A stretch of 64,000 bases of DNA. Origin: Cyanophora paradoxa. Taxonomy: Eukaryota > Glaucocystophyceae > Cyanophorales > Cyanophoraceae. This document shows positions 23,009-35,199 of the stretch, one piece after another. The DNA is taken from positions 806,001 to 870,000 of the forward strand of contig QPMI01000005.1 in the NCBI GenBank assembly GCA_004431415.1, written 5' to 3'. The stretch's first letter is position 1. Every line of letters begins with the position of its first letter. The position numbers and the translations under genes are program-made. The notes below the pieces were generated by a model. It saw nothing but the letters and a program-made list of their open reading frames with translations. It searched no databases and was not told the DNA's origin.

Positions 23009-26000
23009 ATGGCAAGAGTCCTGGCTGGATATCGATGCCTCATTCTTGTTCTTGCTTCCAGCCTCCTTGACATCTCCAGCACCGTGTCCAATGGTGTGTT
23101 CCATTCAGATTCCATGCAGTGCATACGCATATGCTTTGGGTGCTCCTTCTCTGTATGCTGCCGCTGAGTATGCATCGGCGCAGGTTTCTCGATCGACACC
23201 GGCTTGGCGGATGGGCCCAAGGAGATTCTTTTTGCCGTGCGTGAAGCGCACATGTCATCATTTATTTGTTTTTGATCTTCGAACATCAATTATAATGTCC
23301 ATGGTCTGCAGACCCCTCTGTCTGGGCAGGACATGGGAAATCGAGAGCCTTCCCGCCGGCTTGGCGTTCTGGCCCGCTCGTCCAGCGGGACGATGGTCTA
23401 TTGCGACCTGGACCTGGTCCGTACTTTCACCGCCGGGCTACGCTGACAGATCATCGGATCTAGAGATATCACCGCTCATGTGCATATGTGTGACGCTCGC
23501 ACGTGGGATTGCAGGATCAAGACCGCTGCAGTTTCACTAGACCCTTCTCGTCCGTGAGTGCACTTTCTGTTTACTTGCACAATTGCAACTTGGCAAATTG
23601 CCTTTACCCTAATGCCGCGCTCCCCCCATCGGACGCGACACAGCTGGGGCCACTCGCCGGCTCGTCCCTCGCGCCCATCGAGTTCGCATACACATCGTAC
23701 ACCCCCTTCCCGGGCTGGGTGCGCGCCGTCTAGATCTGTGCAGTCGAAGCCTAACAAGAGCTCATAAACTTCAAATCAGCATCACTCGGACGCTAACATG
23801 CATCTTGCGCCCCTCCGGATCCTTGCCCCCAGGACGTCGACGTCCGCTCCCGGGCTGGCGACGGGAACTTTTACAAGTCGCCAGCCACGTGGGCCGACCA
23901 GACCTTCTCTCGCACCTCGGTCGGCTCGGCGCTTATCGGCGCAGCCGGTGGGAAATACACGACGACGTGTTACGGCAAGCTCTTCACCTTATCTGCTGCA
24001 TTTCGCGCTGATTCTAGCGCTGGAGAAATTGCTCACACGGCCGCGGGGATTACGTCCAGGGTCCTCTCCCCCTGGCTCTTACAGCTCGCACCGGTGGTGC
24101 AACGTCTGGATCGCGCACAACTGGTTCTCTTTCGCGTACTCGGGCTGCTTGCGCTGCTGCAAGGTTCGCATATCTCGGGCAGAGCAAATTCAGCATATGC
24201 GTGCTTATAATCAGTTGCATCTCGCCCGCAGTCCGACGGCTCTTATTACGAGAACGTCGACACGTGGCCCGCCGAAGTCTGCACAGCCGACCCCTGGCGC
24301 TTCATCCAGGTCGGCCGGAACTTTTCAGCGGATGAACGGTCCGTCGCGTGCACGTGTGTGCGCTGCTTTCCCATGAAAACCAATCCTTCTTTGCCTCAGC
24401 TGGCTTTACACGACTTGGGGCCGAGAGATCTACCTCCTGAATGCCGCGACGGCATCCGCCCAATTCGAGTCCTTCGACTGGACGGGCGCCCTTGGTAAGC
24501 AATCCAGCACATTTTTATAATGCCATTGTCTTGGCGCGTAAGTGATCATGAAAAGGTAAAGAATTTGTCGCTAATGGGATATATATTGTGTACGTAGGGA
24601 CGATATTCATGGTTGATGTGTCGGCCAGCAGTTCTACAGGCTCCATGATTCATGTACGCCTCGCATGAACCAGCTTGCAATACACATTGCAAGCACATCG
24701 CTCCGTTATAATTAAATGCTCCACTGCAGCTGATGATTAAACTGATCCGCTCGCAGGCGGAAGCGCTAGGGTATGGCATGCGCAACGATCGTGGGGTAGA
24801 CCTCTCTCTGAAATCGCTCTACACATTCGACACAAACGCGGCCCTCGGCTGCCCCATTTGTTCGCCCAACTGCAGCTGCAGCCCCCGTGAAATATTCGCC
24901 GCAGATCCTAGAGGAGGCTGAAGGTCCGGCGCGCAGGGAATGACGAAGGAGCGAGCGCGGCCATGATGCACGATGTTCAAATGTTTGCTTTTTGGCAGGT
25001 AATACACGCGCATTCATGATTTGTGTCTGTATTGACAATCAGCATCCGAGCGCCTGCTGACCTTCTTTTCTTTTCTTCATCTTAAAGCGAGGGGTGGCGT
25101 ACTTCGCGTCGTACGTGCGGTACCCCGACAACGCCGTCGTGCCCCGCATCCGCCTCTGCCACTTCGGCGGATCCGTCGAGCTTCCCATCGAAGCGAATCT
25201 CGCATCGTTGGCGCCCTTCGGGTACTCGAATGTCGGCTCCGCTATGTACAAGTCCACATCGTTCGTCACAACAACGTTGATTATTTAAATGACCTCTGGT
25301 ATGTCTGATGGTTGTAATTGTGTGCAGGTGGCCCACAAACGCAGAGGCGATCCCGCCGGGCGCCGTCGCGCATGCGATGGCAGCCGACGGCCGCGTGGAG
25401 GCCGGCGGGCCCCTCATCTACCACGCCATCCTCCGCACCCCGTTCTTCCCCACGTCCGCCTGCCCCACCGACCTCAACCGCGGCCTCTCGTGCCCCACGG
25501 ACGTCAAGCACGTCATCGCCCGATGGAAGTTCGCCGTCGACACGGCCTCCCGCACGGCGCAGCTGCTGGGCGCGCCGGCCGTGATCGCCACGCGGACCGT
25601 GCACTGGCGCGACACTTGGGTGCTGCAGAACGAAGTCCCAGGGTCCGCCGGGCCCGGTTTCGGAGTGCGTGGACGTTTCATTGCATGCCGTCGCTCTGCA
25701 TCGTATGCACGTGACGACCAGCTCCTGACGCACACCGCGGCACTGCAAACAGGCACTGGAAGGGAAGTGGGTCGAGGGCCGACGCTACTCGTTCTACGTG
25801 CTGGGCGACGAGGTCGTCCGCTTCGCCCGCCCCGGCGCCTTCGAGTCGGGCATCGGCGGCGTCGAGAGCGGCCGCATCCGCCTCGAGCCGGAGGGCTGGT
25901 CCCCCTCCGTGCAGGGCGGCTGGTACTCGGTCTCCGCGGCGGCGTACAAGAGCGGTTCTCTGTTTATTGTGCGCGAGCACCACACGACGAGCAATACGAG

Positions 26001-29000
26001 GGCGTATCTGTTCGGCCTCTCGGATTTCCAGTCTGGCCCACGGTGGCTGGTTTCGCGCCTTCGCAAATCTGTCTATCGGTCTGATTCTTCGCATCTTATA
26101 AAGGTATTTGACTGTGCTCGGGGCTCTACCCGAGCGAAGTCTAGCATATATTCAAGCAGGCCTAGGCCTGTTGCGACCTTCAGCTGTGCTGATCATTAGC
26201 GACTGCGAGCGCAGGTGGACAACGTGGATGGCACTTCGTTCTCGGGACCTTTCCGCACTGTCATCCCTTCATTTACCTCCGGCATCACGTTCGCGCAAAG
26301 CTCCAGCATGTGTTCCCGCGTGCAGACCCTGATCAAGAATCACGTGCGCAGCGGGGCGCACGTGGTGGGAGATTTCAGTGCGCGACAATACTTCTATGAC
26401 GGTTACACAACGCCCTTCGTCGAGGCCCCTTTCATTGCTTTCTACGCCCGCGAGGTGTGCCGAATCCGATGTTTATCATATAGCTCTCTGGACCGTCACG
26501 ATTAGCACCCCATTAAGCCAATTATGAGCAACACCTTGATGTACATGTACCCCAATTTATTGATAATTAATATTAACGTTGCACCTACAGCCTGCATTCA
26601 TCGTCAAGCTTTACACGGAGTGCCCCGCCGGCACAGTGCGCCCTTCTTTGTATCACACGCATTTGCATGCTCGGATCTTTGCATGGTTGAGCCCCCGCAG
26701 AGCTTCAACATCGCCTCTATCAATGGGAACGTTGCGGGCGACACGTGCCTGCCCCTGCCCCCGGGGCTCTACTCCAACAAAACGGGCCTCATCGGCACCG
26801 AGGAGGCGACCGTGTGCCCGCCCGGGACCTTCTCGACAGGCGGGGCGACCGCGCCCTCCGTCTGCGCTGCGGGCACATATTCTACTGCCGGCGCATCCTC
26901 TTGCTACGGTGCGCCGCTGACCTCAAATTCGTCTCATGATGAGATCCCTCAAATGGGACCTAGCAATCTGAAACATTTACAATTGCAATGTCTGCAGACT
27001 GCCCCCAGAACACCTACTCATCAGCTCCTGGCATGGAGTGCACGCCTTGTGCGTCGAATGCCTTTACGCAGACGTCGAAATGGACGGCTCAGTGCCTCAC
27101 GTGCTCGTGCGTCGCTTCGCTCGTGCACGCAGTTGCAATGCTCTTTACCTTGCAATGAACAGGGCCGGGACATATCTGCCGTATACGGGTGCTTCGGTGT
27201 GCCTTCCGTGTCCAGCTTTCACCTACTCTTCTCGCGGAGCCCTCGAAACATGCCTTCCATGTCAGTTCACACTTTCGTTTAAAATAAGTACAGTCGTGCA
27301 TGCTCACGCGGTTTGAATTTCGTTGAATATTGCAGGCGCCGCTGGCATGGTGCCTTCTGTCGACTCGTCAACCTGCGAGCCCTGGTGAGAGTAGTTACCT
27401 GCACGCGGTGATGCTATTCACTGTGGATCAGTAAAGAGAGCTGAAAGCACGTTTCTTCCATGCATGCGCAGTCCTGCCGGAACATTTCAGCCTGGAAACC
27501 GCACGGCGTGCCGGAGTTGTCCAAGCCTCACGTATTCGCGCGCCGGCGCTTTCGGCTCGTGCACCGATTGTCCCGATGGTTCGCAGAGTTTCGAATGTTC
27601 CGTTGTTGAGCTCGTTGCGGGAAGGGACATTAATTGGATGCGCAGGGTACATAAGTCTGGACGACCGCGAGTCTTGTATGGCATGGTTCGTTACTCTATC
27701 GCCAATCCTTGTCTAGATTTATTCTTGCCCTTCACGCTGCGCAACAATAATCGCCTGATCGGTTCACCTCGAGCTCGTAATCAGTTCTGCGGGCTTTTAT
27801 CGCTCGACAAACATGAGCGACTGCGCGCGGTAAGCTAATGCTCGAGAACTACTTTTCATTTGATCGCAAAAACCGAACTTCTCCGAGGCGCTGCTGTATC
27901 TTGACCATAAAGCGTTGCCTAGATGTCCGATGAACACCATAGCAAGTGCACCGGCACAGTCGTCCTGCATCGACTGCCCCACGGGACAAGTCAGCGCCGC
28001 CGATCAGCAGTCATGCATTCCTTGCCCTGCGGGTTTGTGCATTATACAGTACCTTCTTTCAAGCTCATAATATAGTGTCGACTGCAACTATCCCAAACGA
28101 CGTTTTTCGCGCGCAGGGACGTACCGAAACAGCAGCATGACGTGGTGCCAGCCTGTCCCGCCCGGGGCTATTGCCCCCCTTGGAAGCAGCGCATACTCGG
28201 TCAGCTTTGCATTGAAATATCGATACACATTACTCTGTCTTACAGATCACATCATTCTTCAATCTGATGATTTGGCGCCCCCCCAGATATGCGCTGCCGG
28301 AAAAGTGCCGAACGAGGATCGCTCGGAGTGCCGGGCGTGCGGCAAGGGGAATTTCGAGCAGAATCTGATCTGCAAAGCTTGCGTCGGAAACACATATAAC
28401 CCCTTCGAAGCATCCCAAACATGCCTCGATTGGTGCACGCTCGCTCGCTGCAATCGGGTGTGCCGTTGATATTCGCCGCGCGCACGCGCACAGTCACGGC
28501 GGGTACTTTGCGAGCCCCGACAAGCAAAGCTGTCAAGCGTATGATCGGATTGTCTTTTCTGTTTTCCATTCGCAAGCCGAATACCGCGCTCGCTGCAGCT
28601 GCCTGCCTGGGCGATACCGCATGCAGAACATGACGAACTGCGAAATCTGCCCTCTTCGTGCGTGTACCCGTGACGCCTGCAAATTTCTCGTAACCAATCG
28701 ACTGAAATTCGAGCGCACGCAGAGACGTTCAGTACGGGCGGGGCGGCGGAATGCACTCGCTGCCAGCCTGGGCGGTGAGCGCAGCGTGGCCATGGCTCGT
28801 TGGTCATGCTTCATCGCGATCGGGGCGCTAACATGGAGCACAGGGTTTCCACTGCGGACCGCACGTTTTGCGAGGCGTGCCCGGCGGGGACGTTCGAGAG
28901 CGCCGGGGCCTGCCTGGACTGCCCGCTGAACGAAGTGACCCCGTCGACCGGCGCGACCGCCTGCACCCCCTGCGCCGCTGGCACAGTGGCCTCGCTCGAC

Positions 29001-32000
29001 CGTCAGAACTGCGACGTTCGCGCCCCACCCGCGCAACAGCGCCGCCTCAAGCTCGCTATGTCGCCGACTGGCGGTGCGCAGCCATGCCCGCAGGGGACAG
29101 CGCGACCCGAAAATGCTACCAGCTGCAGGCAGTGCCCTTTTCGGTGCGCACACGTCGCCAATGTGACTTCATGATGGCAGCAATGATGGATGAGCTCTCG
29201 CCTTCGCAGATTCTACACGCCCGCAGCCGGCGCTTCCGTCTGCACAGCATGGTACGCCGAGAAGCGAGATGCTGTTCGAGATGCTGGAATAAATATTCCG
29301 TTCTGGCGCAGCCCGCAAGGAACGGAGAGCTCGGACGATCGCACGGAGTGTCGCCCCTGCACCGCGGTGCGTCTCTGCATCTCTTCCCGTTTCTAGAGCC
29401 TCGCATCCTCTCCACGAATTAAGCGAACAGCCCCGCAGGGCTTCTTCGAGCTCGAGGGGCGCTGCAGGCCCTGCCCCCTCGTGCGCGGTTGTGCTGTCGG
29501 GGCGGACAGCGATGGTCGGGCTCATGGTCGCGTCTGCGCAGGGCACGTTCAGCGGGATGGGGGCGTTCGGGGCGTGCCCCCCGTGCCCCCGCGGGACCAC
29601 GAGCAACGCGGACAGGACGGGCTGCGTGCCCTGCCCCGCCGGCCTCTTCGAGAACGCGACTTTCTGCATCCCGGTATGCCTTGAAAATCGATTGTAAACA
29701 ATTGAATGCCGCCGAATGGAGAGTGAATTCGCGGTCAGTGCCCGTCCGGCTCCATTTCCCTCCCTGGAGACGTGACGTGCACCAAATGCTCCCCGGTGCG
29801 AAGGGCCGCCCCCATTGACGTTTACACGCGTTGCGGCTGGGCGTACGCGCGAGGCTTATGCGCGCTGCCATGGCCAGGGCACGATCTCCAACGACGACAG
29901 AACCCTGTGCATACCCTGCCCGGCCGGCACCTTCCATGGCGAGGGGCAGAACAGCTGTTTCCCCTGCAAGCCGGTGCGAGCTGTTACACAAAGTATTGTC
30001 ACGCAAATCATTTTACACGCGTACACTTCTTTATGCGTGGCCCGTGTAGGGCACCTACGCCCCCGAACGGACATTCCGCGAGTGCCTGCAATGCAGTCCT
30101 GGGCTGTACGCCTCCTCGGACAGGTCCGCCAAGCCCTTCTGCGCTCCTTTCGGCCCCCCGGCTGCGGTGGCTCACGTGTCGCTCTGTTCGAATTCAGCAC
30201 GCGCTGCATCCCGTGCGACGCTGGGCTCCATATGCCCAACGGCTCTGTCGCCTGCGAAAAGGTACGCTTCGCGGCCAGAACTCGCGCCCTGCCGCGGCCG
30301 GCGGCAACGCTCGAACTGGTAGCTTTAGTTCCGTTGACCGATTGAAACGCGCAGTGCCCTCTGAACACATTCGTCGACCTGCCGGGCCGCTCAGGCAGCT
30401 GCACGGAGTGCGCGGGGGGATACGTGTCGGCCTCGGACCGCCGCAGCTGCGTCCCCTGCCGCCCGGTGAGCTCGCGCCGTGGCTTTGCTCTTAAAGCGTC
30501 TACAAATGCCAACGTGCGGACGCGGGGCGGGGCAGGGCCAGTATAGGAACGGGTCCATGCCGGTCTGCTTCGACTGTCCGCTGGGAACCCATTCGCAAGA
30601 CTTCGGCTCCCCCGCCTGCAGCACATGGTGCCCCCGGGCTCTTCGGCGTCGCAAACTCGTACAAAGTTAACGTTCGCCCGTGTGCTCGCACTTGCGCTCG
30701 CGATTGCAGCCCGCCCGGCAAGGTACCGCGCGAAGACCAAGTGGACTGCACCGGTGCGCGCTCTCGATCGATATTCGCACGCAGTTCGATGTCGAAGGAC
30801 TAAGCGTTTGGCGCTTTGGCGCCTGTCGCCCCTCGCAGCGTGCCCCGCGGGCTCTGTGCCCGACCCCAACACCTTCACGTGCAAAATGTGCGAGGCGAAC
30901 GCAGTCGCGCCCTCCGCGGGGCTCGCCCTATGCCAGGTCCGGCCCCGTCCCACCCCACCTCCCGTCTCCCTCTCTACCCCGTTCTGGCCTTCGGCCGGCC
31001 GTTCACGACGTCGACTTTTCATTGCACTCAGATCTGCCCCGCGGGCCAATTCGCGGATGATGCGCGGCGGACCTGCAAGCCCTGCCCAGCGGTGCGACCC
31101 GCGCATGCCTACCCGCCCACTCCTCTCTTCGCGCCGCGCCGCTTGCGACGCGCGTGGGCCACCAGGGCACGCGGATGCCGGAGGGCTCCCTCGCCTGCGA
31201 AAAGTGCGAGGCAAATTCGATCTCGGGGCCGGGCTCTGTCTCCTGCGCCCAATGCGAGGCGGGTTTCATGTCGGACGACGGTCTGGCGTGCGCGGCCTGC
31301 CCGCCCGGCACCTACCGCAACACCTCCATGCTTGGCTGCACGCCGTGGTTCGTCGTTGCATCGAATTCGAACGCATCGCTGAAAGCCCGGAATGTTTTCA
31401 ATGATCTTAAATTCGAAATTCACGCAGCCCGTTGGGGACTTACGCATCGGGCAACGGGAGCGCGGCGTGTCTGCCGTGCCCGCCGCAGACCCTCTGCCCA
31501 GTCGCCACGAGCACGCCGCACTCGGTCGACCTTTCGACGTTTTCGAGCGCCCTGCGCGTCGCCCCGGGGATGGCGGAGTCGGCATCGCGCCGACTCCTGC
31601 GCTCCTTCGGCCGGCCCCGCCGCCGGACCCTTGAGTACGACGAAGACGACGTCGAGCTTAAAGCCGACGCCTTCGAGTACGGGACCAACACGGGGACGAT
31701 CACGCAGCCCGTGGTCAAAACGGAGGAGGAAGTACTCAAGCAGACCAACACGGTGCGGTCTGCCGAGCTCGACGGCTCTCCGAGCTGACTCCTTGTAGCT
31801 CTTCGCGATCATCGGAGCCGGCGCTGTGGGAGGGACCGCCCTCGTGGGCATTGCCGTGTTTCTCTACCTGCGCGTGCTTCCGGCCTCGACGCCCGAATCC
31901 CGCGCTGCCCGCTACCGCCGTCTTCAGCGGCTCCACTTTCTTTTCCGGGGCAAGCAGTCTGCCGAGAGGGCGGGGCGCGATATTTGGGCTGACGGCCCCG

Positions 32001-34259
32001 CGCGCAGAACGAATCGAACAGGACGCGCAGCGCACACAGCTGCAGAAAAGCGGCGATCCCGACAAGAGCAAAGGAATCCAGACAACACCAGCAGCAGCAA
32101 CATCCGCCCGCACCCAGCATTTGAAGGAACCCTGGGCGACCACCAACGGCGCCAATAGCAAGAGCAAGAGCGAGAGCGCTGCAGGCGGAGAGTCGGGCTC
32201 GGACTCGCCCGTGCGGACGATCTCGGGGGCAATCTTCACGCTGCTCGCCATCGTCGCCGTCGGCGTCGCGCTCTGCTTTGTCGTCGTCCAGTTTGCCATC
32301 GCGAATCACAGCATCGTCCAAAGGCGAGACGAGGTTCGAATCGCCGATGCTGGCCTGGCGCTGACTCGCTCTCGCAGCCTGAACCCCGGCGTCTCGCCCA
32401 CGGCTGCCTCCATCGCCGGCACGTTCGCCTTCTCCGCCACCTTCCGCGGCTACCGCGGGGCCTGCGCGACCGACCTCGACGCCTCCGTCGAGGTCACCGG
32501 ATTCTCGGGCGCCCAGAGCCTCTCCACGGCCCCATTCGACGCCGGCGCGTCCTGCAAGTGCGTGCCATCTGCGCGCGCGTCCTCCGCTCATGATCAGTGG
32601 AGCTCTGAGGCTGAATCGGTCGCAGCATGACCTGGACGTGCACTGGCTGCCGCATTGCGTCGGTTTACGGGGCGACCGCCACGCTGCGCCTCTCCTCGCG
32701 GCTCGCCTACGCCGTATCCATCATCTACACAATCAAGGTGCGCTGGGCACGAGCACCGCGTTACAATTGGGAAGGCTACAAGGGTTATGAGACTCGCTGC
32801 AACGCCGCAGGTCCCCGAGTTCGTTACGGCCGAGGGATTCGTCCAGACCGCCCGTGAAGACACGTACGCCCGCCTTGCCCTCCCCCATCCTCCAGGTGCG
32901 TTCGGCGCTGAGATTTAGAGGCGCGCAGGGTCTTCCGAGGGAGCGCCGCCGTGCCCCTCCCCGTGGCCCTCACCCCGATGCACTTCACCTCGAAGGACGA
33001 CGTGAGTGGCTTCACTTCCAAATCAACGAATTACTCTCCGATCAAATGCACTCACCAATTCATTGTCGCCTTTAAGGGACGCCCCCGGTACTTTGCCGCG
33101 TTGTCCCTCGCAGAGGCGGGCGCCGCCGAGCGAGGCCTTGACACATTCGTCCGTGGCCCACCCCTTCCAGCGTCATTGTCGCACCGGCGTCTCTGATCAC
33201 GCCTGTCCCCTGTGCAGGCCCTGTGCTCGCCCACCCGGCCCCTGACGTCGCCCGAGTGCTCCGACGAATCCGTTGCGGCCGTCGCCGCGTTCCGCGTCGC
33301 TGAGGTACGCTGCTCGATTTTCCTGCGGCTGTAAATATACACGCAGTCGAACGGCGCGTCTCGACAGGTGTACGTGCTGGTCGACCGGAAGCTCCGCTCG
33401 ACGGTGCTGGACGCAATTGCCAACGCGGCGAGTCTCGCGGGGGTGGCGCTCGGCGCCGCGGGCCAGGTCCTCGTCGCTTATCTATTCGTCAAGAACTTGC
33501 TCGCGGTGAGCCGAACGAACCCAAATACTCGACGCCGATAAACCGCGGATTCGGCTCACACGCACACGTGCACGTGCACTTTCCCAGCACAAACTTGGGA
33601 TCAGAGGGCACGAGACGGGCGAAGACTTCCTTGCAGCAGCGGACGGCGACGCTGCAGCCGTAGCGAACGCTCACGCCCCGCTGGCCGCCGTCACGATCGG
33701 AGGTTCGCGGAGGCCATCTGTCGATCGGAATCTCCATCCCGTGCCCCGCCGGAGGCGATCCACGGAGCATCTTTGGAACGTCCACACCAGCGGTAATGGC
33801 GATTGCGAAACAGAGGCGGGTCTGCGGAAATCGAAGAGCGGGCGCGAGTCGGCTTCCCCGGTCAGAACCGGGAGGCCTCCCCGGGAAAACCTCCGTATGA
33901 GCCTCGGGCTCCCTCGGCCAGTGGCCGCGGGATCGAATTCTCGCACTGAAAACGCCGCTTTCCCGCGCGATCGGCCCGTGCACGTGGCGCCCGGTGCCCG
34001 CATTGAAAGTCTGGCGCTCCCGCGGCCATGGCCAGTTCCCGCGGGCAGCGCCGTCAGCTCGCGATCGACGCCGGACAGCACGCTCAACGGCAGCCTTTCG
34101 GGCTCGGGGAGATCTGGTCAACCGCCAGGAACGGAAGCGGACGTCGATCGCGACCGCAGGCGCGTGCGCAGCCCGCGGACCCCGCGTTCTCCCCCGATCG
34201 CGACGGCCGATTGCGAGGAGAATTTCGCCGAAAGCGATGTGCGCGTCGTCAGCCTTTGA
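23009..34259 (+). CDS. Large receptor-like membrane protein with TNFR/ephrin-receptor-like cysteine-rich repeats
   Basis: Exon 1 (23009-23093) starts MARVLAGYRCLILVLASS, a good signal peptide; exon 2 (23184-23236) keeps phase. From about 23.8 to 26.5 kb, exons with beta-rich text but no recognised fold follow (e.g. NVDTWPAEVCTADPW near 24250, YTTWGREIYLLNAATA near 24415, ALEGKWVEGRRYSFYVLG near 25755). From 26.6 to 31.6 kb many short exons each carry one cysteine motif of the form CPPGTFS..., CxxC and TYSSRGA..CLPC, as in GCC2/GCC3 (ephrin-receptor-like) repeats. Membrane helices are predicted at about 31.8 kb (GGTALVGIAVFLYLRV), 32.22 kb (IFTLLAIVAVGVALCFVVVQ) and 33.4 kb (GVALGAAGQVLVAYLFV). 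A Ser/Pro/Arg-rich tail ending ESDVRVVSL (stop at 34259) is the likely last exon, but its splice phase is not proven. A surface sensing or adhesion role is inferred. The region could hold more than one gene. Confidence 0.6.
26590..31640 (+). other. Array of GCC2/GCC3-like cysteine-rich repeats, about one per exon
   Basis: Successive exons encode C-P-x-G-T-[FY] starts with paired cysteines: CPPGTFSTGGAT (26817), AGTYLPYTGASVCLPCP (27168), PAGTFQPGNRTACRSCP (27475), CPAGTFESAGACLDCP (28878), CPAGLFENATFC (29630), CPAGTFHGEGQNSCFPC (29917) and CPPGTYRNTSMLGC (31299). Introns between them are mostly under 150 bp. Confidence 0.7.
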
Positions 34260-34428
34260 AGCTGAAGACATGTACAATTGCGATCGAGCTCGGCGGCGAG
34301 CGTACGCTCGGACGCGTACTCGGTCTTGCTGCACGGCTGGCGAGGCCTGCTGATATTCTTAAAATTCTAGTCTATATTCTAGCCTACAGATCTACAGATA
34401 GCTATGAATTCACCCGCAGCCAGCCGGT

Positions 34429-34630
34429 CTCATTCGCTTCTCGTCTCTTCTCGATCGATATCTGTCTCTGTGTCTGTCCATTTTTATTGTCGTTTTTGGC
34501 TCTTTGTCTTGTCGTTCTCCGTGCTCTTGTCTTAGGTTTTTAGTTTCTTTGTCCCTGTGCCCCCTGGGCACTGCGGCACCCCCCGCAGTGCTGGTGTCGA
34601 GAGACTGGCCGGTAATTCACCAACAAAAGT
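34429..34630 (+). mobile_element. Short LINE 3'-end copy with probable 8-bp target duplication
   Basis: About 200 bp match the 3' end of the LINE at 6.05-6.3 kb: a TTTTTATTGTCGTTTTTGGC stretch near 34480, TGTGCCCCCTGGGCAC near 34556 and GGCCGGTAATTCACCAACAA near 34610. CAGCCGGT occurs directly before (34421-34428) and directly after (34631-34638), a likely target-site duplication. The copy is almost completely 5' truncated. Confidence 0.75.
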
Positions 34631-34638
34631 CAGCCGGT

Positions 34639-35199
34639 TATATGATATTATAAATAATACATATGCATATTGTAAACGTATACGTAGCTCTCCCTAAAGC
34701 CGACAAGGCCACCGACTAGTAAATTATGTATATAAAATGTGTATTCGTAATCTATTATCACTCACGCGTCCCGTGCGGACTTCAAGGCTTCAAACTTGAA
34801 AGAAAGGAGGGCGCCACGCCAGCCCATGACCAGTAGCAGGCGATGAGGAGCCTTCGCGATCGATCTGAACTTGATTTGATTGATCACGACCAGTACTGCC
34901 ACCCGTGATCTAGGCGTGAAAGCTCAGCTTTCTAATTATTAGCTCAATATACCTCTTCCGAAGTACCTCCTTTATATATCATGCGCCCCACGCATGGCGC
35001 GCTCGTACCCTTCAGGGCCTTCTTCGGCCCAGATCAGCGGCGGCCTCGCTTTACCGTGCCCCTCCAGTGCTCTCCGTGCCCTTTACCGTGACTTAGCAAG
35101 ACTTCATTTCTTTCGGCAACACATGAATCGGAGTCACGAGCCTGGATTGTCACGGGGCGCCGGGGTCCGGGGGGGCGGGAGGGGGCGCGATCCCCTCCA
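34639..35199. other. Gap between converging genes, no gene recognised
   Basis: AT-richer sequence (34640-34760) with no coding signal. The region 35150-35199 may hold the true 3' end of the coiled-coil gene in another frame (ELERALMEGIAPP on the minus strand). Confidence 0.4.

Noticed and set aside
25281-26094. Minus-strand ORFs of 110-155 codons
   Set aside because: Antisense to beta-rich plus-strand exons with matching splice sites.
29856-31214. 452-codon minus-strand ORF
   Set aside because: Antisense to the cysteine-repeat exons; no domain, and the plus strand has regular CxxC motifs bounded by splice sites.
33489-34334. 281-codon minus-strand ORF
   Set aside because: Overlaps the probable Ser/Pro/Arg-rich last exon on the plus strand and shows no family.
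34556-34590. CACTGCGG...CCGCAGTG hairpin in the LINE 3' end as a family-wide RT signal
   Set aside because: Only the 34.5-kb copy has both arms; the copies at 6.1 and 10.7 kb lack one arm, so it is not conserved.
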